Part shown: positions 1 through 9,795 of the stretch, in pieces | Layout of the letters: the number at the start of each line of letters is the position of its first letter | How positions within the stretch are numbered: position 1 is the stretch's first letter | Origin: Rhizobium sp. 9140 | GTDB taxonomy: Bacteria > Pseudomonadota > Alphaproteobacteria > Rhizobiales > Rhizobiaceae | Length of the DNA stretch: 64,000 nucleotides | NCBI RefSeq assembly: GCF_900067135.1 | Contig: NZ_FJUR01000001.1 | Span: 1,553,501-1,617,500 of the forward strand | Direction: 5' to 3' | Position numbers and translations under genes: made by a program | The notes under the pieces: model-generated | What the model was told of the DNA's origin: nothing | Database searches by the model: none | The model's input: the letters and a program-made list of their open reading frames with translations, nothing else

Positions 1-2
1 TG

Positions 3-422
<420 letters not shown>

Positions 423-525
423 CGGCCAAACAAGGCTGTCAAAGCGCGCCAGCCATGGTGACTTTTCCGGCCGGGATTGCTAAGGCGACGGGCATCCGTT
501 CGCTTCACCGAAAAGTCTGAGTGCC

Positions 526-2817
526 ATGCCCGATCTTCTGCTTGAACTCCGCTCCGAGGAAATCCCTGCCGGCATGCAGCGCAAGGCTGCCGGCGACCTC
601 AGGAAGCTGTTGACGGACGCGATGGTCGAGGCGGGCCTGACCTATGAGGGCGCCCGCGAATACTGGACGCCGCGCCGCCTGACGCTCGACATTCGCGGCG
701 TCACCGCCCGCTCCGCCGATGTGCGCGAGGAAAAGAAAGGCCCGCGCACCGACGCGAACGAAAAGGCCATCGAAGGCTTTTTGCGTGCGGCGGGCCTTGC
801 CTCCATCAGCGAGGCGCATGTCCATTCCGACCCGAAGAAGGGCGATTTCTACGTCGCGCATCTGGTGAAGCCCGGCCGCGCCGCCGAGGAGATCGTCGCC
901 GACGTGATGCCCGGCATCATCCGCAATTTCCCCTGGCCCCGCTCCATGCGTTCGGGCGTCGCCTCCACCCGTCCCGGCGCGCTGCGCTGGGTGCGCCCGC
1001 TGCAATCCATCGTCTGCACCTTCGGCCCTGAAAACGAGGAAACCCAGGTCATCGCCTTCGAGGTCGATGGTCTGGTTGCCGGCAACGTCACCTATGGCCA
1101 TCGTTTCCACGCGCCGGAGCCGATCACGGTGCGCCGCTTTGCCGACTATATCGAGAAGCTCGAAAAGGCGAAGGTCGTGCTGGACGCCGAGCGGCGCAAG
1201 GAGATCATCGCCGCCGACGCCGGCAATCTCGCCTTTGCCAGCGGGCTGGAACTGGTCGAGGACGCGGGCCTGCTGGAGGAGGTCGCAGGCCTCGTCGAAT
1301 GGCCGGTCGTGCTCATGGGGACCTTCGACGAGGGTGATCTCTCGATTCCCTCCGAAATCATCCGCCTGACCATCAAGACCAACCAGAAGTGCTTCGTCAC
1401 CCGCCGCCCGGGCGAGGAGACGCTCTCCAACCACTTCATCCTCGTCTCGAACATCGAGGCGAAGGACGGCGGCAAGGAGATCGTGCACGGCAACGGCAAG
1501 GTCGTCCGCGCCCGCCTGTCCGACGCCCGCCATTTCTGGACCCGCGACCAGCGCGACCTGCCGGATCTCGAAACGCTGCGCGCCTCCGCCGAAAAATTCG
1601 ACCTCGATCTCGCAAAGCCGCTCGACCAGCGCATGGCGAAGCTCGACGCGCTGAACGTGACCTTCCATGCCAAGCTCGGCACCGAGGGCGAGCGCGTGAG
1701 CCGCATCCGCACCCTCGCTGCCGATCTCTGCGCCGTCACCGGTGCCGACCTCAAGCTGGTGGACCGCGCCGTCGTGCTCGCCAAAGCCGACCTGCGCACC
1801 GAAGCCGTCGGCGAGTTCCCCGAGCTTCAGGGCATCATGGGCCGCAAATATGCGCTTTTGCAGGGCGAGGACGATGCTGTTGCCACCGCCATTGCCGAAC
1901 ACCGCAAGCCGCAAGGGCCGACCGATGTCGTGCCGACCGACCCGGTCTCGCTGACCGTGGCACTCGCCGACAAGCTGGATACGCTGGTCGGTTTCTGGGC
2001 CATCGATGAGAAGCCGACGGGGTCGAAGGATCCGTTCGCGTTGCGGCGGGCGGCTCTGGGTGTGGTGCGGATTCTGCTGGAGCGGAAGGTTCGCGTAGAT
2101 TTGCTACAAGTCTTTCGACAGCATGTTGCTCAGTTCGAGGCGTGTGTAAAAGTTGCGGATTTACCTAGTGAAGCAACTTACAGCATGGAAAAGATATCGA
2201 AGATTAATCCTGATCTGCTTGCCTTTGCGTTAGAGACAGAGAAGCTGATATCCGAGCATTCGGCGTGGAATTTTCGTCGCTTTAGCCTCATAGCAACAGC
2301 CGACCTTTTGTTCTTTTTCCACGAACGCTTGAAGGTCTATCTCCGTGATCTTGGTGCGCGACACGATCTAATTGATGCTGTGCTGATCCCTGCCAACGAC
2401 GACCTCCTGATGGTCGCCCGGCGCGTCGAGGCGCTGACCGCGTTCGTGACGTCGCAGGAGGGGCTGAACCTGCTCGCTGGCACCAAGCGCGCGACGCAGC
2501 TTCTGGCGGCGGAAGAGAAGAAGGGCGCTGTTATCACCGACGCTGTCGATCCCGCTCTGTTCGCCCTGCCGGCGGAAGGCGAGCTTTACGCGGCCGTTAG
2601 CACCGCAACGTCGGACGCGGCGGAAGCCGTCGCGCGCGAGGATTTCCGCTCCGCCATGGAAGCGCTCTCGACGCTCCGCGCGCCCATCGACCGGTTCTTC
2701 GCCGACGTCCTCGTCAATGACGAAAATCCGGCCATCCGGGCAAACCGTCTGGCGCTGCTCGGCCGCATCCGCGCCGCCACCGGCACGGTCGCCGATTTCT
2801 CGCGCATCGCCGGCTGA
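526..2817 (+). CDS. glyS: Glycyl-tRNA synthetase beta subunit
   Basis: The 763-residue product is the beta chain of the alpha2beta2 bacterial glycyl-tRNA synthetase, which charges tRNA-Gly in the cytoplasm. The N-terminus ([20 protein letters not shown]) and the C-terminal part ([16 protein letters not shown]..., [12 protein letters not shown]) are diagnostic. Most beta subunits are about 690-710 residues; this one is longer because of an extra ~50 residues around residues 525-585 (nt ~2100-2340). That insert is in frame and bounded by normal GlyS sequence on both sides. It is markedly less GC-rich (about 45% by hand count over 2101-2340) than the rest of the gene. No alpha subunit gene (glyQ) is in the window; it probably lies upstream of the DUF2207 gene. 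The ATG at 526 has only a weak ribosome binding site. Confidence 0.95.
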   Translation: MPDLLLELRSEEIPAGMQRKAAGDLRKLLTDAMVEAGLTYEGAREYWTPRRLTLDIRGVTARSADVREEKKGPRTDANEKAIEGFLRAAGLASISEAHVHSDPKKGDFYVAHLVKPGRAAEEIVADVMPGIIRNFPWPRSMRSGVASTRPGALRWVRPLQSIVCTFGPENEETQVIAFEVDGLVAGNVTYGHRFHAPEPITVRRFADYIEKLEKAKVVLDAERRKEIIAADAGNLAFASGLELVEDAGLLEEVAGLVEWPVVLMGTFDEGDLSIPSEIIRLTIKTNQKCFVTRRPGEETLSNHFILVSNIEAKDGGKEIVHGNGKVVRARLSDARHFWTRDQRDLPDLETLRASAEKFDLDLAKPLDQRMAKLDALNVTFHAKLGTEGERVSRIRTLAADLCAVTGADLKLVDRAVVLAKADLRTEAVGEFPELQGIMGRKYALLQGEDDAVATAIAEHRKPQGPTDVVPTDPVSLTVALADKLDTLVGFWAIDEKPTGSKDPFALRRAALGVVRILLERKVRVDLLQVFRQHVAQFEACVKVADLPSEATYSMEKISKINPDLLAFALETEKLISEHSAWNFRRFSLIATADLLFFFHERLKVYLRDLGARHDLIDAVLIPANDDLLMVARRVEALTAFVTSQEGLNLLAGTKRATQLLAAEEKKGAVITDAVDPALFALPAEGELYAAVSTATSDAAEAVAREDFRSAMEALSTLRAPIDRFFADVLVNDENPAIRANRLALLGRIRAATGTVADFSRIAG

Positions 2818-2824
2818 GCGGGCG

Positions 2825-3322
2825 GTGGCTGCGCGGGGCAACATTCTCGTCAGCGCCTGCCTCATGGGCCATGCCGTTCGCTATGACGGCAAGGCCAAGC
2901 CCCTGCATCATGCCAGCCTCGACCGCTGGCAGGCGGAAGGGCGGCTGGTGACGATCTGTCCGGAAATGTCGGCCGGCATGCCGGTGCCGCGTCCGCCCGC
3001 CGAAATCGAAGGTGGCCGAAGCGGCGGAGACGTCCTCTCAGGCGCGGCCCGAGTCATCGAGGCAACCGGCGGCGATATCACCGAGGGTTTCCGGCAGGCG
3101 GCGGAAAACGCGCTGAAGCTCGCGCTCGAAACCGGATGCACCCATGCCCTCTTGATCGACGGCAGCCCGTCCTGCGGTTCGCGCAGGATCTATGATGGCG
3201 GGTTTTCAGCGCGCAAACACGAAGGCGAGGGCGTAGCCGCCGCACTCCTGCGCCGCAACGGCATCCGCGTCTTCGCCGATCACGAGATCGAGGCGCTGGC
3301 CGCAGAGATCGACGGTGCGTGA
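2825..3322 (+). CDS. DUF523 family protein
   Basis: A 165-residue cytoplasmic protein with the DUF523 hallmarks: an N-terminal ILVSACLMGHAVRYDGKAK segment (usually SACLLGxxxRYDG) and a later LIDGSPSCGSRRIYDG motif carrying a conserved cysteine. I chose the GTG at 2825, 7 bp after the glyS stop, because the longer in-frame start at 2717 lies inside glyS and gives non-conserved sequence, whereas homology starts just after this GTG. The biochemical role of DUF523 is not established. Close spacing to glyS suggests co-transcription; a hairpin follows at 3347. Confidence 0.8.
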   Translation: MAARGNILVSACLMGHAVRYDGKAKPLHHASLDRWQAEGRLVTICPEMSAGMPVPRPPAEIEGGRSGGDVLSGAARVIEATGGDITEGFRQAAENALKLALETGCTHALLIDGSPSCGSRRIYDGGFSARKHEGEGVAAALLRRNGIRVFADHEIEALAAEIDGA

Positions 3323-3346
3323 TTTCAGGGAAGAGAAGCCCTCAAA

Positions 3347-3383
3347 AAAATTGCGCCCCTGCTTCTCTCAGGGACGCAATTTT
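3347..3383. terminator. Bidirectional hairpin terminator after the glyS-DUF523 unit
   Basis: AAAATTGCG followed by CCCTG pairs with CAGGG, one unpaired A, and CGCAATTTT. The stem is about 14 bp, with A and T runs on the two sides so it can act on either strand. It sits 24 bp after the DUF523 stop and about 70 bp from the 3' end of the convergent gene at 3452. Confidence 0.7.
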
Positions 3384-3451
3384 CCGCCTTGATGTAAGGC
3401 ACTTGCCCATCAGGCCTGGAGGCCGGAGAGGGCAGGGACTGGAAGTCGGGT

Positions 3452-4039
3452 TCAGTTTAGCCGAAGCTGAAGGCTTTGCCCATCAAAATCGTGTGAAGTT
3501 GATTCGGCCGTGGCCGCAGCGTGATCGGCCAGCGGCGAAGAGGCCACCGAGGCCGAGGCGATCGAGACGGCCGTCGCCGGGCTCAGAGAGGCCGTTGTCG
3601 CCGTCGCATCCACTGCCACGTTCATGCTGGTTGCCGCGGCTGCGCCGCCGCCGGCATCGCCCTCCGCGGTTGCGAGAATGGTGAGGGGCGGTATGGCCGG
3701 CTCCCCGCGCGCGATCCGGATCTGCTCGTCAGACGCCTTGCTGATGAACGTCACCGGCGAGCCGCCGAGCCAGGCTTCCGCCCGGACGAGCTTCATTTCG
3801 CCGTTGATATCCTTGACCTCGGTGCGGTCCGTGCCGGGCGCGAGATCGGGCACGACATAGGTCACTGCGCGGACATCGGGTTTGAGGGCCGGGCAATCCT
3901 TGCAATGCAGCACCGTCACGCTCGGCGCCGAAACCGGCGGTGTGCGCACATACTCGATCGAAGAGGCGAGCGCCGACGACGGCGTCAGGGCCGGGATGGC
4001 CGAGGCAAAGGCGAGGCCCGCCAGCAGAAATCCGCGCAT
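3452..4039 (-). CDS. Secreted rhizobial protein, possibly HPE1-like
   Basis: The 195-residue product has a Sec signal peptide (MRGFLLAGLAFASAIPAL..., likely cut after SSALA). The mature part has a CKDCPAL motif, a middle segment (YVVPDLAPGTDRTEVKDINGEMKLVRAEAWLGGSPV, given here as two adjacent parts of one conserved block) and an Ala/Thr/Ser-rich low-complexity stretch before a C-terminal QSLQLRLN. From memory this resembles rhizobial proteins annotated as plant virulence effector HPE1-like domain proteins; I could not verify it and the label does not prove a role in virulence. The start at 4039 has a GGGAGAAG ribosome binding site 4-5 bases upstream; a longer frame to 4066 lacks one. Confidence 0.65.
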   Translation of the reverse strand: MRGFLLAGLAFASAIPALTPSSALASSIEYVRTPPVSAPSVTVLHCKDCPALKPDVRAVTYVVPDLAPGTDRTEVKDINGEMKLVRAEAWLGGSPVTFISKASDEQIRIARGEPAIPPLTILATAEGDAGGGAAAATSMNVAVDATATTASLSPATAVSIASASVASSPLADHAAATAESTSHDFDGQSLQLRLN

Positions 4040-4137
4040 AGTCTTCTCCCACAGGTTTGGGAGCACACTACCGGCCGGCCGTTACGGACCCGTCAGGAGA
4101 ATTGGTAAAGTTTGAATGAACCGCGCGAAAGCGCATG

Positions 4138-5406
4138 TCAGACGTTGCGACCGATCGCGCGCCAGCCGATGTCGCGCCGGCAGAAGCCGTTCTCCCACGA
4201 AACCTTGTCCACGGCCGCGTAAGCCGCGTCGCGGGCAGCCTCCACTGTGTCGCCGATGGCGGTGACGTTGAGGACGCGTCCGCCGGTCGCAACCAAGGCA
4301 CCGTTCTTCAGCGCGGTGCCCGCGTGAAACACCTTCATCGCGGCGTCTTCCGCGGGGAGAGCCATGATGGGCGTGCCCTTGTCATAGGCCGCGGGATATC
4401 CCTTGGAGGCCATCACCACGCTCAGCGCCGTCTCGTCGCGCCATTCGGCCTCGAGGCCCGCCAGCCCGCCGGTGGCCGAAGCCAGCAGCAGCGGCAGTAG
4501 GTCGCTCTTCAGCCGCATCATCAGCACCTGGCATTCGGGATCGCCGAAGCGCACATTGTATTCGATCAGCTCCGGGCCTTTTTCGGTGATCATCAGCCCG
4601 GCGAAGAGCACACCTTCGAAGGGATGGCCGCTCTCGGCCATGCCGGCAAGCGTCGGCGCGATGATCTCGCGCATCGTGCGCTCGACCATTTCGGCGCTCA
4701 TCACGGGGGCGGGGGAGTAGGCGCCCATGCCGCCCGTGTTCGGGCCGGTATCGCCTTCGCCGACGCGCTTGTGGTCCTGCGCCGAGCCGAGCGGCAGCGC
4801 GTTGGTTCCGTCGCAGAGGCAGAAGAAGCTCGCTTCCTCGCCATCGAGAAACGCCTCGACCACGACTTCGGCACCGGCCGTGCCGAACGCGCCGGAGAAG
4901 CAGTCCTCGACGGCGGCAACGGCCTCTTCGACGGTCATGGCGACGGTCACGCCCTTGCCGGCTGCAAGCCCGTCGGCCTTGATGACGATCGGCGCGCCCT
5001 GCGCATGGATATAGGCGATTGCCGCGGCCGCGTCCGTGAACCGGCGATAGGCACCGGTCGGAATGCCGTAGCGGGCGCAGATATCCTTGGTGAAGCCTTT
5101 TGAGCCCTCAAGCTGGGCTGCCGCCTGGGAGGGGCCGAAGACGAGGATGTTTTCAGCCCGCAGCATGTCGGCAAGGCCCGCGACCAGCGGCGCCTCGGGG
5201 CCGACGACGACGAAGTCGATGCCGGCGCTGAGGCAGAAGGACAGGACCGCCTCGTGGTTTTCGACGTCGATCTCGATCAGCGTCGCAACGTCCGCGATGC
5301 CGGGATTGCCGGGCGCGGCGAAAAGTTGGGTGAGGCGAGGTGACTGGGCCAGTTTCCAAGCCAGGGCATGTTCACGCCCGCCCGAACCGATCAGCAATAC
5401 CTTCAT
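4138..5406 (-). CDS. purD: Phosphoribosylamine-glycine ligase
   Basis: The 422-residue enzyme joins phosphoribosylamine and glycine using ATP to make GAR, the second step of purine synthesis. The N-terminus [19 protein letters not shown] and the segments [26 protein letters not shown] and [10 protein letters not shown] are classic PurD/ATP-grasp signatures. Length is normal for the family. The start at 5406 was chosen over the longer frame to 5457 because the extra residues come from a tandem duplication in the leader (5412-5471) and are not PurD-like. Confidence 0.97.
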   Translation of the reverse strand: MKVLLIGSGGREHALAWKLAQSPRLTQLFAAPGNPGIADVATLIEIDVENHEAVLSFCLSAGIDFVVVGPEAPLVAGLADMLRAENILVFGPSQAAAQLEGSKGFTKDICARYGIPTGAYRRFTDAAAAIAYIHAQGAPIVIKADGLAAGKGVTVAMTVEEAVAAVEDCFSGAFGTAGAEVVVEAFLDGEEASFFCLCDGTNALPLGSAQDHKRVGEGDTGPNTGGMGAYSPAPVMSAEMVERTMREIIAPTLAGMAESGHPFEGVLFAGLMITEKGPELIEYNVRFGDPECQVLMMRLKSDLLPLLLASATGGLAGLEAEWRDETALSVVMASKGYPAAYDKGTPIMALPAEDAAMKVFHAGTALKNGALVATGGRVLNVTAIGDTVEAARDAAYAAVDKVSWENGFCRRDIGWRAIGRNV

Positions 5407-5411
5407 CGTGT

Positions 5412-5471
5412 CTCGTCCTTGAAACAATGGGGGAAGCAACCCTCGTCCTTGAAACAATGGGCGGAAGCAAC
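5412..5471. repeat. 30-bp tandem duplication in the purD leader
   Basis: CTCGTCCTTGAAACAATGG followed by GGGAAGCAACC is repeated directly at 5442 with only a one-base length difference (GCGGAAGCAACC). It lies immediately upstream of the purD start codon, so any purD transcript starting upstream carries both copies. Confidence 0.8.
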
Positions 5472-5578
5472 CGTGCTGTTGCGGTTAAGGCGGCGCTCCT
5501 CCCGGGTCAAGGAAAAATGCCCGCTATCCCGTACCGCCACGGCGGCCCCGGGATGTCACGCCCCGGATGTCGGCGTCT

Positions 5579-7975
5579 TTACAGCAGCCGCCGCGTCCCC
5601 TGCTTGCGCGGGCCGATCATCGTCGCATGCTCGTCATGCGGCATCAGTGCCGTCTCGCCCAGCCGGTGCAGCGCCCAGATGCCAAGTTCGTCCAGCGCCA
5701 GCGGCTTGGAGATGAGGTAGCCCTGGAAGAAGTCGCAGCCCGCATGGGTGAGGCATGCGACTTTCCGCTCATTATCGACGCCTTCGCCGATAACCGCCAT
5801 GCCGCGCGCGTGGCAGAGCGCGATCAGCGCCGTCAGGGCGGGCGAGAGATCCGGCGTCGCCATGGTCTCTACGATGGCCCGGTCGAGCTTGATCGTGTCG
5901 GCGGTATATTCGATGATCTGCTGCACGGAGGTATAGCCCGCCCCGAAGTCGTCGATGGAAATGCGAAAACCTCGACTGCGCAGGGCTTCGATATTGCGAT
6001 GCAGCTGGTCGCCGAGCTTCACGGCATAGGTTTCGGTCAGCTCGATCTCGATCCGATCCGGCGCAATGCCGTAACGGGCGGCTTCCCGCGAGAAATGATC
6101 GCCGATGCTGCGGGAGTGCAACTCGGCAGAAGAGATGTTGATAGCCAGCACCGCCTGTGGCCCGAACATGTCGCGGATCTTGCCGTAGTCGGCCATGGCG
6201 CGGGAGACGACCCACCAGTCGATCTTGGTGAACTGGCCGGAGCTTTCCGCAATCGGCACGAACTCGTCCGGCGTCACCCGGCCGAGCGTCGGGGACGTCC
6301 AGCGCAGAAGCGCCTCGCAGCCGGTGACGGCGCCTGCCTGATCGACAATCGGCATGTAGACAAGGTGGAACTGCTCGTCCGGGTCGAGCACGCGCAGCTC
6401 TTCCTGAATCTGGCGAACCCGGTCGCGCTTGTCCTGCAGGTTGCGCGAGAAGCGCGAGGACTGGTTCTTGCCGCTGGTCTTGGCCTGGTACATCGCCGCG
6501 TCGGCATTGGAAATCAGGGCCGCGACGCTGTCCGCATCGCGCGGGCAGAGGGCGACGCCGATGCTGGCCGTCACGGGGTAGATCTTGCCCTGAACCTCGA
6601 AGCCATGCGTGAACAGCGCAAGGATCGCGTCGCACGCTTCCCGGATTGCGCCGGCGCCCGGTTCCGCCTGGATGAGCACGGCGAACTCGTCGCCCGACAG
6701 GCGCGCGAGCATGGGCTCCGGCAGACCGCGCTGCTGCATGATGGGTGCCACGGCATCGCGCACCCGCGTTGCAAAGACGCGCAGCAGCTCGTCGCCGACC
6801 TCGTGCCCATGCTTGTCGTTGACGAACTTGAAGTGGTCGATGTCGATGAACAGCAGGGCGGCGCTGCCACGGCCGGCGACGGCCTCCTGCACGATCCGCC
6901 CGGCCAGCACGTTGAACCGGCTGCGGTTCTGCATGCCGGTCAGCGCGTCGGTCCAGGACGCTTCCTGCACGCGGCGGAGCGCGCTCGACGACTGGTCATG
7001 CAGTTTCTTGATATTGCCGGTCAGCCGCCCGATCTCGCCATCGCCGCCGGCCTCGACGATATGCTCGCTCCGCTCGTCCATGACGGCGGTGACCTGGTGG
7101 TCGAGGGCGGCGATGGGATCGGTGATGAAGCGGCGGATGAGGGTGATCATCAGGCCGATGGAAATCAGGCTCATGCCGATGGTGCCGACGCCCAGCACCA
7201 GTGTCAGCTGCCAGAGCGCCGCCGACGCATAGGCCTGGGGAACGCGCAGCGTCAGATGCAGCGCCGGGATCAGTTCGACGGAGGCCGAGAGTTCGCCCGG
7301 TGCCGCCGTCTTCGGCGCTTCGCTCGTGAACTGAGGTGCGGTGGCATACTCGCGTTGCAGCGACTGGACCATCGCCAGAAACTGGTCCGGCTGGACGGCG
7401 ACCTGGACGAGGAGCGCCCGGTCCTTGTTGCTCGGCAGCGCGCGGCTGAAGGTGGTCGGGTCGATGAACTCGGAATAGACGATGAGCGGTCGGCTGGTGC
7501 CCTCGTTCAGGTAGGTCCAGTTTCGCAGGCGCTCGCCTTTGAACAGCGTCCGCGCCAGCGTCATCTGCGCCGGGCTGATCTCGGCGAACGGATCGTCGCT
7601 GTTCTCGAAGTAATAGCCGATCGAGGAATCCGGCTGAAGGATCGAGAACGAGACATAGGCTCGCATATCGTCCGACAGCATGCGGATGGATTCCTGAATG
7701 CGCAGCGACAGCGCATTGTTGCGATAGCTGGCATCCGGCTCGGACATGAACAGCCGGAGGGCATTGCCTTCCAGAAGAGAGTAGAGAAAGCTGCGGCTCT
7801 GGTTGGCATCGGCGCGGAACAGCGCCTCGGCATGGTCGAGTTGCTGGAAGATCCGCGCCCGTTCGAGCGACAGCAGGGCCTTGCTTTCCACGACGTAGAC
7901 GAGGCAGGCCGCCAGAAGATACCCGGCAAGCACGATGGGAAAGATCAGGAAGACTGCGCGCTTGCCGAGGGTCAC
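5579..7975 (-). CDS. Membrane GGDEF-EAL cyclic-di-GMP enzyme (MbaA-like arrangement)
   Basis: The 798-residue protein has a transmembrane helix at ~7-27, a periplasmic region to ~250, a second membrane segment at ~258-285 and a HAMP-like linker. A GGDEF domain follows (SGDEF near residue 428, a variant often still active), then an EAL domain (EALLRW near 553, DDFGAGYTS, EGVD). It should make and/or degrade cyclic di-GMP at the inner membrane. The start is a GTG that overlaps the stop of the upstream substrate-binding protein gene (GTGA), so the two are translationally coupled. The periplasmic domain plus a coupled PotD-like protein mirrors the Vibrio cholerae NspS-MbaA spermidine-sensing pair. 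Both catalytic domains keep their core motifs, so which activity dominates is unclear. Confidence 0.9.
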   Translation of the reverse strand: MTLGKRAVFLIFPIVLAGYLLAACLVYVVESKALLSLERARIFQQLDHAEALFRADANQSRSFLYSLLEGNALRLFMSEPDASYRNNALSLRIQESIRMLSDDMRAYVSFSILQPDSSIGYYFENSDDPFAEISPAQMTLARTLFKGERLRNWTYLNEGTSRPLIVYSEFIDPTTFSRALPSNKDRALLVQVAVQPDQFLAMVQSLQREYATAPQFTSEAPKTAAPGELSASVELIPALHLTLRVPQAYASAALWQLTLVLGVGTIGMSLISIGLMITLIRRFITDPIAALDHQVTAVMDERSEHIVEAGGDGEIGRLTGNIKKLHDQSSSALRRVQEASWTDALTGMQNRSRFNVLAGRIVQEAVAGRGSAALLFIDIDHFKFVNDKHGHEVGDELLRVFATRVRDAVAPIMQQRGLPEPMLARLSGDEFAVLIQAEPGAGAIREACDAILALFTHGFEVQGKIYPVTASIGVALCPRDADSVAALISNADAAMYQAKTSGKNQSSRFSRNLQDKRDRVRQIQEELRVLDPDEQFHLVYMPIVDQAGAVTGCEALLRWTSPTLGRVTPDEFVPIAESSGQFTKIDWWVVSRAMADYGKIRDMFGPQAVLAINISSAELHSRSIGDHFSREAARYGIAPDRIEIELTETYAVKLGDQLHRNIEALRSRGFRISIDDFGAGYTSVQQIIEYTADTIKLDRAIVETMATPDLSPALTALIALCHARGMAVIGEGVDNERKVACLTHAGCDFFQGYLISKPLALDELGIWALHRLGETALMPHDEHATMIGPRKQGTRRLL

Positions 7976-9015
7976 TGGAAATTCGCCATCGCGCTGATAA
8001 TCCGTCGTCGCGTCTGGATCGAGGAAACCGAAAGCTCGGTCTGGTACTGGCTCTTTTCCATAATGTCGGCGGGCGTATAGATGGCGGGATCGTTCTTCAT
8101 CGCCTCGGGAATGAGCGCAAGCGCCGCGGTGCTGGCCGTGGGCATGCCGAGCGTCTGCGCGTTTCTGGCGGCGCTCTGGGCGGAGAGGATGTGGTCGACC
8201 AGCTTCATCGCCTGCGCCTTGCGCGGCGAGGCCGCGGTGACGGCCAGGCAGTCGAGCCAGGACAGCGTGCCCTCCTGCGGTACGGCATAGCGCCAGAGAC
8301 CGGGCGTGCCCGCCTTCTCGTTCAGCACCTTCTGATCGCCGCTATAGGCCAGCGCCATGTAGATGTCGCGCCCGTAGTCCGGATTGTCGATGGAGGTGAT
8401 GACGTAGGTGTAGGTCAGTACGAACGGCGCCTGTCCCTTCATCAGTTCGAAGGCCTGCTTCAGCGTGTCGCTGTCATTGGCATTGATCGATTTGCCGAGC
8501 AGGATCAGCGGCGCGATGAACGCCTCGTTGTGGTCGTCATACATGGCGATGTGCTTTTTCAGCGCAGATGCCGGTTGCATGAGATCCTTCCAGGAGGTCG
8601 GTGTGGTTGTTACCTTGTCGGAACGATAAACGATCCCCATGGTTCCCCAGAGGTAGGGCGCGCCGTATCCGGCGCAGCGCGATGTCCACCGGGTTGCATA
8701 ATCCTTCAGCGACGGCACGGTGTCCGTGGTGAGAGGCGCGAGGATGCCGCGCTTGCCGAACAGCGCGCTGCCGTTCTCGCCGACCACGCTCAGGTCGATA
8801 TTGCTGTTGGGGTCGGCAAGGATCTCGTCGCGGGCGTCGCCGCTATCGAAGTAGATCTGTCGCACGTTTACGCCGGTCGAGGCCGTCCAGTCATCGAGAA
8901 TGGCCTGATCGATATAGGCTTCCCAGATCAGAAGGTTCAGCGTTTCCGCCCGCGCCAGTGTCGTGCAGCTGAAAAGCCCCAGCAAAAGCGCCGTCGCCGC
9001 AAGTCCCTGTCGCAT
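7972..9015 (-). CDS. Periplasmic polyamine-type substrate-binding protein (PotD/NspS-like)
   Basis: The 347-residue product has a signal peptide (QGLAATALLLGLFSC..., ending near ARA) followed by a PotD/PotF-type fold: NLLIWEAYIDQAILDDWTASTG near the N-terminus, then YGAPYLWGTMGIVYRSDKV and LDCLAVTAASPRKAQA. The cysteine in LLGLFSCTTLA could also be read as a weak lipobox. No ABC permease or ATPase gene is adjacent, which is unusual for a transporter component. Its stop codon overlaps the start of a GGDEF-EAL membrane protein, so a sensory rather than transport role is the better guess. The ligand is inferred from family only. Confidence 0.85.
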   Translation of the reverse strand: MRQGLAATALLLGLFSCTTLARAETLNLLIWEAYIDQAILDDWTASTGVNVRQIYFDSGDARDEILADPNSNIDLSVVGENGSALFGKRGILAPLTTDTVPSLKDYATRWTSRCAGYGAPYLWGTMGIVYRSDKVTTTPTSWKDLMQPASALKKHIAMYDDHNEAFIAPLILLGKSINANDSDTLKQAFELMKGQAPFVLTYTYVITSIDNPDYGRDIYMALAYSGDQKVLNEKAGTPGLWRYAVPQEGTLSWLDCLAVTAASPRKAQAMKLVDHILSAQSAARNAQTLGMPTASTAALALIPEAMKNDPAIYTPADIMEKSQYQTELSVSSIQTRRRIISAMANFQ

Positions 9016-9268
9016 CCGGCTTCCTTTCCATCGTCGTGCGGGAGAATAGACTGTAAAACTTGCTGAAACTTTACGGCCCTTTACCCGATGTGAAGCCTTT
9101 AAAGTGTCTCTCCGTCCTTACGAAAAGACCTTGCGGAAGACGTCCATCCTCGGGCACGGTATGGATGATACCGGGTGCCCGCGGCCGTTGCCGACGCATC
9201 ATACTGACACATTGCACACGGCCGTCCAACCGTTCCGGGTCGAAGATGGCGGCATAGGAGACATCGTC

Positions 9269-9697
9269 TTGAGTTATCTTCTGATCAAATCCCTCCACGT
9301 CGCCACCATGGTTGCCTGGATGGGCGGCATGGTTCTCCTGTCGGCGATCCATCTCTGGCTGGCGCGGGCGCAGTGTCCGCGCACCGACCGCGAGACCGCG
9401 GTCATCACAGCCGTCCGTCGATGGGACGGGCGCGTGACCTCGCCGGCCATGGGCCTGACCTGGCTGTTCGGCCTCATCGCGGCCTGGCAGGGTGCATGGT
9501 TCACGGCGCCGTGGCTGCATGCAAAGCTGCTGCTGGTCGTCCTTCTCTCGGCGCTGCATGGCATGCTCTCCGGCGCGCTGCGCCGCACCGCCGCCGATCC
9601 CGGCCGCCTGCCGCCGGCCTTTGCCCGACATGCCGGCACCATCGTCCTCGCGACCATGCTGGTCATCGTTCTCCTCGTCGTCATCAAGCCCTTCTGA
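9269..9697 (+). CDS. CopD/HemJ-like four-helix membrane protein
   Basis: I place the start at the TTG at 9269, which has a GGAG ribosome binding site 8 bases upstream and gives SYLLIKSLHVATMVAWMGGMV as the first helix; the frame open from 9104 adds non-conserved sequence. The 142-residue product has four hydrophobic helices. The N-terminal KxLHxxxxxxWMGG pattern and a second histidine helix (LHAKLLLVVLLSALHGM) are those of the CopD/HemJ superfamily (copper resistance membrane proteins and the HemJ protoporphyrinogen oxidase). Which activity it has cannot be decided here. It lies ~100 bp upstream of ubiA, separated by a large palindrome. Confidence 0.7.
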   Translation: MSYLLIKSLHVATMVAWMGGMVLLSAIHLWLARAQCPRTDRETAVITAVRRWDGRVTSPAMGLTWLFGLIAAWQGAWFTAPWLHAKLLLVVLLSALHGMLSGALRRTAADPGRLPPAFARHAGTIVLATMLVIVLLVVIKPF

Positions 9698-9702
9698 CCT
9701 CC

Positions 9703-9777
9703 CGGTCAAGCCGGTTTGATCGGTCCGATCAAGCGGCTTGACCGGCGTGATCAAGCGGCTTGACCGGCCGGGGACGA
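9703..9777. repeat. Palindrome plus extra copy between the CopD-like gene and ubiA
   Basis: CGGTCAAGCCGGTTTGATCGG is followed directly by its near-perfect reverse complement, CCGATCAAGCGGCTTGACCG, giving a ~20-bp stem with almost no loop. A further direct copy of GATCAAGCGGCTTGACCGG follows. The element fills most of the 98-bp gap and could be a terminator, an operator or a small repeat. Confidence 0.7.
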
Positions 9778-9795
9778 GACGGCAAACAGGACGGC

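Noticed and set aside
505..1914. Long antisense frame opposite glyS, and similar long frames at 5567-8080, 14770-16497, 23687-26254, 42455-44920 and 59680-62604
   Set aside because: All are opposite genes with clear families. GC-rich codon use produces long complementary open frames; their translations are low-complexity and match nothing I recognise.
9060..9257. 65-codon + strand frame before the CopD/HemJ-like gene
   Set aside because: No ribosome binding site or conserved features; it lies in the upstream region of the divergent PotD-like gene.
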